A DNA stretch of 64,000 bases from Crambe crambe (lineage: Eukaryota; Porifera; Demospongiae; Poecilosclerida; Crambeidae): contig OZ004582.1 of the NCBI GenBank assembly GCA_963924555.1, positions 6,076,001 to 6,140,000 of the forward strand, given 5' to 3'. Positions 56,798 through 64,000 of the stretch are shown here, in pieces (position 1 is the first letter of the stretch; the number at the start of each line of letters is the position of its first letter). The notes below the pieces were generated by a model, which saw nothing but the letters and a program-made list of their open reading frames with translations, did not search any database and had not been told where the DNA came from. The translations under genes were made by a program, and so were the position numbers.

Positions 56798-58444
56798 ATG
56801 GCAGTACGTGCTTCCTATCATTGTAAATCAATACTTGTCAACAAAGGGGTGATTGTTGTTCTCTTATGGAGCTTATTTGGATGGATTGGGATCAATTTTG
56901 GCTTCTCATTTCTTATAAGCAGCAACTCCAACTTTCAATCAGAAGAAAAACACCTTAAGGTATTTCTTTATTATGGTATAGTGGGAATTGCACTTTTGCT
57001 CTGCCCAGTATTTGGGTGGATTGCTGATGTCTACTGGGGGAGATACAAGATGATAAAACGAAGCTTGTTCACCATGTGGCTAACCACCATTGGATTCTGT
57101 CTAGTTTCTGTCATACCAGATTATCTTCCACATGCTAATACGATCAAAGAAGTGGCTAATGCTATATTGCTGATGATCTTCCTCAGCTTAGGAGGATTAC
57201 AAGTCAATATCATTCAATTTGGAGTAGATCAATTGACTGATGCATCTTCTAACAGTATCACAGCATTTGCTAACTGGTATGTTTGGGTATTTTACATCAA
57301 TGTTGCTATTTCAGATTTCTCACAGAAATGTGTCTGTTCCAAGTATATTCCATTGGCTAAACTATTGCTCCCAGCCTGTATGACCCTAGCACTGTGTCTG
57401 GATTATAACTTTAATCACTGGCTTATCAAAGAACCAGTATCAGAGAATCCACTTAAGCTGATATACAGGGTCATACGCTATGCCTGGAAGAATAAGTATC
57501 CTCGTCAAAGGAGTGCATTCACTTACAGTGAAGATAAACGTTATTCCAGAATTGATTTCGCTAAACAAAAATTTGGTGGACCCTTCACTACAGAAAAAGT
57601 GGAGGATGTAAAGACATTTTGGCGTATGCTGTTATGTTTCATAATACTATTTATATATAGTACATTTATAATGAACGTACATTCGGTTTCCAAGAAAATG
57701 AAATATCATCTACAATATACTAACATCAAAGAAGACGTTTCTCCTTGCTCTATGGAGCATACTAACCATTGCTATCAAGGAGAAGTAGAATATTCAATGG
57801 GTTACCTTGCATTCATTATATTCATTCCACTCCATGAGTTAGCATTTCATAGACTAATAACTGTGCGATTTTCAAGCTTCACTACTTTCAACATCGGCTT
57901 TTTTCTATCTCTGATAAGCATGATAGGATATTTTTCCCTGGAAATTGCTGGTCATATCAAACTTGATGCTAATATAACGAATGTAACATGTCTACTAGAA
58001 GTCAAAGAAGATGATCCTAGCACATGGAACTCACTTCCTCTGGATCACAAGTGGATAATACTTCCAGTGTTAGTTCGTACCTTCAGCTACTTCTTCATAC
58101 TTTCTGGAGGAATGCAGTTTATCTGTGCTCAATCCCCTTACTCTATGAAAGGACTGATCACAGGCTTGGGATACGCATTATTTGGACTTTCAATTGCTAT
58201 GATCTATCTTGTGCTGTTGCCTATCACTTACACAGTGCATAAGTGGCCTCCTAACAGGTACGGGTGTGGGACGTGGTACCTACTAGCAGCAAGTATTGTC
58301 TTTCTATTGGCGTTCATGATAGCAGTTATTATTTCTCAGAGGTACAAGAAGAGGCAGAGAGATGATATTCTACCTAATGAACACATTTTTGCTATCAACT
58401 ATTACTCACACTACACAATGTATAATTCAATCGATTCCTCCTAG
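56798..58444 (+). CDS. POT/SLC15-like transporter, 548 residues
   Basis: Intact; used as my reference copy. ATG at 56798 (MAVRASYHCKSILVNKGVIV). TM1 ~16-40; TM2 ~56-78 with ADVYWGRYKMI at 77-86; GGLQVNIIQFGVDQ at 132-145; FANWYVW at 157-163; conserved cytoplasmic linker ~192-277; IPLHE at 343-347; sequons at ANIT and TNVT (391-396); QSPYSMKG at 445-452; RYGCGTWYLL at 487-496; basic YKKRQR at 516-521, then the acidic/NEHIFAINYYS tail. TM1 has no ExxER motif and the GGxKP Lys is replaced, both key to proton coupling in classical POTs. One Leu before SLGG is missing relative to neighbours. Confidence 0.95.
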   Translation: MAVRASYHCKSILVNKGVIVVLLWSLFGWIGINFGFSFLISSNSNFQSEEKHLKVFLYYGIVGIALLLCPVFGWIADVYWGRYKMIKRSLFTMWLTTIGFCLVSVIPDYLPHANTIKEVANAILLMIFLSLGGLQVNIIQFGVDQLTDASSNSITAFANWYVWVFYINVAISDFSQKCVCSKYIPLAKLLLPACMTLALCLDYNFNHWLIKEPVSENPLKLIYRVIRYAWKNKYPRQRSAFTYSEDKRYSRIDFAKQKFGGPFTTEKVEDVKTFWRMLLCFIILFIYSTFIMNVHSVSKKMKYHLQYTNIKEDVSPCSMEHTNHCYQGEVEYSMGYLAFIIFIPLHELAFHRLITVRFSSFTTFNIGFFLSLISMIGYFSLEIAGHIKLDANITNVTCLLEVKEDDPSTWNSLPLDHKWIILPVLVRTFSYFFILSGGMQFICAQSPYSMKGLITGLGYALFGLSIAMIYLVLLPITYTVHKWPPNRYGCGTWYLLAASIVFLLAFMIAVIISQRYKKRQRDDILPNEHIFAINYYSHYTMYNSIDSS

Positions 58445-59344
58445 AGCTTTTTATATGCCTCTATAGTTGTTATATTTTTGTTGTCATCATTATTGCTTGC
58501 TTGTTTGGTTTTATGAGAGAGAGAGAGAGAGGTTATGTAGACATGACAATTGCAAGTACAGCAACTTATTCAATCCTAATAAAAGTACAGCATGCTACTC
58601 CATCCACAGTCATACTTTTACTTTAAAGTGCCCAGGCCACCTGGTTAGCTACATGTGCATGATTAGTACCAAAGGTTATACACTAGTCGGGCCAACCTGT
58701 AATCATTATAAAGCCACCCTGCCATGTCCCAATTTAGTCCCAGCTGGAATGATGGAGATACCTTTTTGGAAGGAGGATGATTGTGATATTATAACAATCT
58801 CGCATTTTCGTATAAAACAATACAAGTTGCACATGTGCATAACGTTGAAGTACTGTTTCGCTACTGTCTTGAATTATTAGTATAGTAAGTTATACGACAC
58901 AAACAGAACCAGAATGTTTACTACAACTGTTATTATAATAATCTGCAGTACAACAACTCTGCAAATCCAGTAGAGATTTCACTCACAATCACTTTGCCCC
59001 CTAAAAGGCCTTATATAGGTAACGTGGCTGCCATTCAGGTTGTAATAACAAAATTTAAAAGGTTCTACAGGACAGCTTACACAGAGTCAGAAAACATTAA
59101 GCTCAGCATCCATATGTAAGTGTGGATTGGCATATGCATGGGTGTGCGCATTGGGATGCATGAGTTTATATCTTATCATCTAATATATGTAGCTACATAC
59201 GTAGCATAGGCATGTGAACTATGACTACCATACAAACTCGATAATGTCTTTCATTTTCAAAATCAACATGGATAGCTATATAGAGCATCATGTATACATA
59301 TGTACATTTAGGAAGCAAACTTTACTTTTTTGTAGCTCTACTTC
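58445..59344. other. Intergenic, no convincing gene
   Basis: Contains a (GA)n run at about 58515-58532. A 137-codon frame (58467-58880) includes translated microsatellite and shows no family features. Possible weak exon-like stretch near 58985-59030 on the - strand, not supported enough to call. Confidence 0.45.
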
Positions 59345-59592
59345 AGTTAATAATGTTAATAATAAAAGATTGAGCATCATTCTCATCTGGAATGCTTACT
59401 TTATAATTGTCAACTCCTAACAAAAGATCAAAAGATTAACCTTACAGCATAGTGGGACTGACAGTTCTGTAGTGTGTGAGTTGATTGTAGACAGTTATTA
59501 GGGAAGATACAATACGACACGACAGAGTTTGTTTCTCACATAGCTGGCTACTGTTGCACTTTGTCTGCTATCCAATAATCTTCTATTTACTC
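59345..59592 (+). pseudogene. Highly decayed N-terminal part of a transporter gene
   Basis: Shifting frames give NNKRLSIILIWNA (cf. NKGVIIILLWSL), then HSGTDSSVV-like remains of GIVGLxxLLCPVFG, DSY.GRYNTT (cf. ADVYWGRYKMI) and remains of RRSLFIMWLATIAL. Many breaks; older than its neighbours. Confidence 0.65.
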
Positions 59593-59631
59593 AAGAAATA
59601 TTAGACATCACTCAAAAAAGTTATCACGGTT

Positions 59632-61228
59632 ATGGCAGTAGTTCCTTGTTTTTCTCATTATAAAATCAACAAAGGAGTGGTTCTTGTGCTCTTATGGAGC
59701 TTATTTGGATGGATTGTATTCAATTTTGGCAACTCGTTTTTGACAAGCGGCAACTCTGATTTCCGAACAGAAGATGAACACCATCATGAATTTCTTTACT
59801 ATGGAATAGTGGGAATTACACTTTTGCTCTACCCAGTGTTTGGGTGGATTGCTGATGTTTATTGGAGTAGATACAAAATGATACGACGAAGCTTGTTCAT
59901 CATGTGGCTAACCACCATTGCATTCGCTCTTATTTCTGTCATACCAGATTACCTCCCATATGCTAGTATGATCAAAGAGGTTGCTAATGCTATATTGCTG
60001 ATGATTTTGTTCCTCAGCTTGGGAGGATTACAAGTTAACATCATTCAATTTAGAGTAGATCAATTGCCTGATGCATCTTCTAACAGTATCACAGCATTTG
60101 CCAACTGGTATATTTGGGTGTTTTACATCAATATTGCTATAGCAGATCTCTCACAGAACTGTATCTGTTCAAAGTATGTTCCATTGGCTGAACTATTGCT
60201 CCCAGCCTGTATGACCCTAGCACTGTGTCTGGACTATAACTTCAATCACTGGCTTATCAAAGAGCCAGTATCACAAAATCCACTTAAGCTGATATACAGG
60301 GTCCTGCACTATGCCTGGAAGAATAAGTATCCTCGTCAGAGGAGTGCCTTCACTTACTGTGATGATAAGCATTATTGATTTCGCTAAACAGAAATTTGGT
60401 GGACCTTTCACTACTGAACAGGTTGAAGATGTGAAGACATTTTGGCGTATACTCTTAAGTTTCATTATACTATTTGCATATGGTGCATTTACAATGAATG
60501 TGCACTCGGCTTCCAAGAAAATGAAATATCATCTACAATATACTAACATCAAAAAGGATAATGTTTCTCTTTGCTCTATGGAGCATGCTGAATATTTAAT
60601 TGGATGCCTTGCATTCATAATATTCATTCCACTCTATGAGTTAATACTTCATAAACTAATAACTGTGCGATTTTCAAGTTTCACTACTATCAACATAGGC
60701 TTGTTTCTAGCACTGATATACATGACAGGATATTTCTCCCTGGAAATTGCTGGTCACATCAAACTTGATGCTAATATAACGAACGTAACGTGTCTACTAG
60801 AAGTCAAAGAAAATGATCCTAGCACATGGAACTCACTTCCTCTGGATTACAAGTGGATAGTGCTTCCAGAGCTTTTCTATGCCTTCAGTTACTTCTTCAT
60901 ACTTTCTGGAGTAGTGCAATTTATTTGTGTTCAATCCCCTTACTCTATGAAAGGACTGATCACAGGCTTGGGATATGCATTGATTGGACTTTCAATCGCT
61001 ATCATCTATCTCGTGCTGTTGCCAATCACTTACACAGTGCATAAGTGGCCTCCTAACAGGTACGGGTGTGGGACGTGGTACCTACTGTCAACAAGTATTG
61101 TCTTTCTACTGGAATTCATGATAGCAGTCATTATTTCTTGGAGGTACAAAAAGAGGCAGAGAGGTGATGTCTACCTAATGAACATATTTTTGCTATCAAC
61201 TACTACTCACACTACGCATTCAACCTAG
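59632..61228 (+). pseudogene. POT/SLC15-like gene with two frameshifting deletions
   Basis: The start MAVVPCFSHYKINKGVVLVL and a full set of family blocks are present. Near 60374 an 8-base deletion relative to neighbours (CATTACTCCAGAATTGATTT becomes CATTATTGATTT) creates an immediate TGA and a frame change. Near 61170 a one-base deletion (GATGTCTACC against GATGTTCTACC) destroys the LPNEHIFAINYYS tail. Before the first break it also has WSRYKMI for WGRYKMI and FRVDQ for FGVDQ, changes at otherwise fixed positions, consistent with relaxed constraint. Confidence 0.9.
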
Positions 61229-61407
61229 AGTGCTATAATTACTATCATTGTTTATTTGGTTTCAATTGATTCTCCTTCCTCATTATTTTATTATCTTAAA
61301 TTTGCTACGAGTTACTGGTGTTCTTTTGTCTTTGTTCACATCATATCAGCGCCATACTTAGAACATTGACTTGTCCACACCCTGCTTGAGGGCATCCCAT
61401 TTTATGA

Positions 61408-62228
61408 TAAGGGAAAAAGCATTTCGTGAAATGAAAAAAAGATGTAGGGATGACCATTGCTCAAAAAAGTAAGGAAACAAGAAGGATGGAAATGGGATCA
61501 ATCTTTGTTCTGTATATACAGCCAACAATCCCTACATATACACACATTACTACACTATAATCTGAAGTTACCTGACGTATATGTAGGGATTGTTGGCTGG
61601 ATATACAGAACAAAGATTGATCCCATTTCCATCCTTCTTGTTTCCTTACTTTTTTGAGCAGTGGTCATCCCTACATCTTTTTTTCATTTCACGAAATGCT
61701 TTTTCCCTTACTTGTTCCTGGTCTTTTTTCCTCTCTTTTATGGTTTTAGCTATGATTAGAGTTCATTCTTCTATGTGTATGCAGGGACAGATGAAAGAAG
61801 TTCTCCAATAACATACCAGCCCAATCATTTATCGAGTCAAGGTGTTGTGTTGTTGAGCCATACTTGGAGGTCGAAGATGCTGAAATAGAGTCTACCGTGG
61901 TGAATCAAAATCCCCGAATCGATACAGTAGTCTATCATCAGCTAGAGCTAGCTAGCTAGCTAGCTAGAGACAGCTGAGTAATATTATGATTTCGAATAAT
62001 TGGATATTCAAATACATGCGCATGCGTATTATAGAAAAGATGGCTTCCCAATTGAATTAGTCGAGTGCTGTGCTCCATAGCGTCTCCTTTTTCATCGACT
62101 CTTTCGAGGATCAACGAGTAGAAAAGATCGTAGTTGGTAGAATTTGGAGTGGATTTGTCCAGAAATCATGGCTGTAGCTTGAGTGGTTCGAGAGATATGG
62201 ATGTCTAAGAATAATAATAATAATAATC
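61408..62228 (+). mobile_element. Family-A element lacking its far end
   Basis: Foldback 61408-61710 and first body part 61711-62205 as in 47035-48110, ending in (AAT)n at about 62209-62227, where it meets the hairpin of the next, inverted copy. The second body part and its own hairpin are absent. An (AGCT)n run is near 61945-61970. Confidence 0.85.
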
Positions 62229-63290
62229 AGAGAGTGCGGTAGCACTCTCTATGTAGGGATGACTCGGACGGCCGCGCGCGCCGCCTATAGACTAATACAA
62301 AAGTGAAATTCCAGTTCCCCCACTTAGACCTAACAAAAGCTACTGTGAATGATTATCCAGCCTACTAGAGCCTACTACAATGTGCAGACCAAGTTTCAGG
62401 ACCAGGGAGCTTACCGTTTCAGAAATACGGCAAGCAGGTAAATCGCTATATTCTTTTTCTTCTCTATTATTATTATTCTTCTTCTTATTATTATTCTTCT
62501 TAGACAACCATATCTCTCGAACCACTCAAGCTACAGCTATGATTTCTGGACAAATCCACTCCAAATTCTACGAACTACGATCTTTTCTACTCGTTGATCC
62601 TCGAAAGAGTCGATGAAAAAGGAGACACTAAGGAGCACAGCACTCGACTAATTCAATTGGGAAGCCATCTTTTCTATAATACGCATGCGCATGTATTTGA
62701 TATCCAATTATTCGAAATTATAATATTACTCAGCTGCCTCTAGCTAGCTAGCTAGGTCCTAGGTACGTATAGGTATATGTAGCTAGAATAATGATGATGA
62801 TGATAGACTACTGTATCGACTCGGGGATTTAGATTCAACAAGGTAGACTCTATTTCAGCATCTTCTACCTCCACCTTGACTCGTTGATAATGATTGGGCT
62901 GGTATGCTATTGGAGAACTATTCTTCTTTCATCTGTCCCTGCATACACATAGAAGAATGAACTCTATACATAGCTAAAACCATAAAAGAGAGGAAAAAAG
63001 ACCAGGAACAAGTAAGGGAAAAAGCATTTCGTGAAATGAAAAAAGATGTAGGGATGACCACTGCTCAAAAAAGTAAGGAAACAAGAAGGATGGAATCTTT
63101 GTTCTGTATATCCAGCCAACAATCCCTACATATACATACATTACTACACTATAATCTGAAGCTACCCGATGTATATGTAGGGATTGTTGGCTGGATATAC
63201 AGAACAAAGATTCCATCCTTCTTGTTTCCTTACTTTTTTGAGCAGTGGTCATCCCTACATCTTTTTTCATTTCACGAAATGCTTTTTCCC

Positions 63291-63293
<3 letters not shown>
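62229..63293 (-). mobile_element. Family-A element, full length, inverted
   Basis: Hairpin 62229-62250, ATGTAGGGATGACTCGG, second body part to ~62455, (ATT)n/(CTT)n ~62456-62500, first body part ~62500-63012, and foldback 63013-63293. It is the reverse order of 47035-48110 and about the same length. The foldback is ~20 bp shorter (lost GGGATCAA region). Confidence 0.87.
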
Positions 63294-63332
<39 letters not shown>

Positions 63333-64000
63333 TTATTATTATTCTTCTTAGACAACCATATCTCTCGAACCACTCAAGCTACAGCTATGATTTCTGGACA
63401 AATCCACTCCAAATTCTACGAACTACGATCTTTTCTACTCGTTGATCCTCGAAAGAGTCGATGAAAAAGGAGACACTAAGGAGCACAGCACTCGACTAAT
63501 TCAATTAGGAAGCCATCTTTTCTATAATACGCATGCGCATGTATTTGATATCCAATTATTCGAAATTATAATATTACTCAGCTGCCTCTAGCTAGCTAGC
63601 TAGCTAGGTCCTAGGTATAGGTATATGTAGCTAGAATAATGATGATGATGATAGACTACTGTATCGACTCGGGGATTTAGATTCAACAAGGTAGACTCTA
63701 TTTCAGCATCTTCTACCTCCACCTTGACTCGTTGATAATGATTTGGCTGGTATGCTATTGGAGAACTATTCTTCTTTCATCTGTCCCTGCATACACATAG
63801 AAGAATGAACTCTATACATAGCTAAAACCATAAAAGAGAGGAAAAAAGACCAGGAACAAGTAAGGGAAAAAGCATTTCGTGAAATGAAAAAAGATGTAGG
63901 GATGACCACTGCTCAAAAAAGTAAGGAAACAAGAAGGATGGAATCTTTGTTCTGTATATCCAGCCAACAATCCCTACATATACGTACATTACTACACTAT
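63286..64000 (-). mobile_element. Third family-A copy, cut by the window edge
   Basis: (ATT)n at about 63290-63345, then the first body part inverted (63346-63860) and the start of the foldback at 63861. It is nearly identical to 62500-63120, including the AATGATGATGATGATAGACT stretch, so it is a tandem duplicate of the neighbouring copy. Continues beyond 64000. Confidence 0.85.

Noticed and set aside
58467-58880. 137-codon + frame
   Set aside because: Part is a translated (GA)n microsatellite (RERERER) and the rest has no recognisable features.
58979-59035. Possible short - strand exon (CAG acceptor, GTGAGT donor)
   Set aside because: Only ~43 bases, no WD40 or NB-ARC resemblance, no partner exon nearby.

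Overview
The window looks like AT-rich nuclear DNA of a simple animal, most likely a demosponge. That is an inference from base composition, abundant AGCT/TA microsatellites, dense small repeats, and an APAF-1-like WD40 gene with animal-style introns next to large lineage-specific gene families. No species-level marker was found.

Two host gene systems interleave. (1) A large array of single-exon genes encodes 530-550 residue membrane transporters of the POT/SLC15 (MFS) family, closest in style to SLC15A3/A4. I count twelve open copies (one cut by the left window edge), three full-length copies broken by frameshifts or stops, and at least six fragments. All but the gene at 6447-8066 and the fragment at 3051-3590 lie on the + strand. 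Three copies at 34.3, 36.8 and 39.4 kb form a recent tandem triplication with units of about 2.5-2.6 kb. (2) On the - strand, twelve exons spell out a beta-propeller region (about 520 residues) whose last exons resemble the APAF-1 C-terminus. Ten exons cluster at 12754-18861. Two more, at 44704-44829 and 46094-46202, fit the same one-blade-per-exon pattern and the junction phase. If they belong to one gene, a 25.9 kb intron (18862-44703) holds seven open transporter genes on the opposite strand. The CARD/NB-ARC part would lie further right, beyond what I can identify.

Between genes are many short non-autonomous DNA elements. The most striking is a set of families sharing one design: a foldback or hairpin terminus at one side, a 22-nt hairpin (arms AGAGAGTGC / GCACTCTCT, 4-nt loop) at the other, and a GTAGG-type inverted repeat just inside each end. 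Copies occur near 11.5-12.6, 19.7, 30.5, 45.1-46.0, 47.0-48.1, 55.6-56.4 and 61.4-64.0 kb. The last is a head-to-head and tandem complex. Other repeats are a TA-flanked 174-bp MITE, a 437-bp TA-flanked MITE inserted into a 41-bp satellite, GC-loop hairpins, minisatellites, and a decayed Ty3/gypsy pol fossil at about 5-6.1 kb.

Layout: 0-10 kb, transporter genes and decayed inverted copies; 10-12.7 kb, MITEs; 12.7-18.9 kb, WD40 exons; 20-44 kb, transporter array; 44.7-48.1 kb, two WD40 exons and mobile elements; 48.7-61.2 kb, second half of the transporter array; 61.4-64 kb, nested repeat complex. No tRNA, rRNA or CRISPR was seen.
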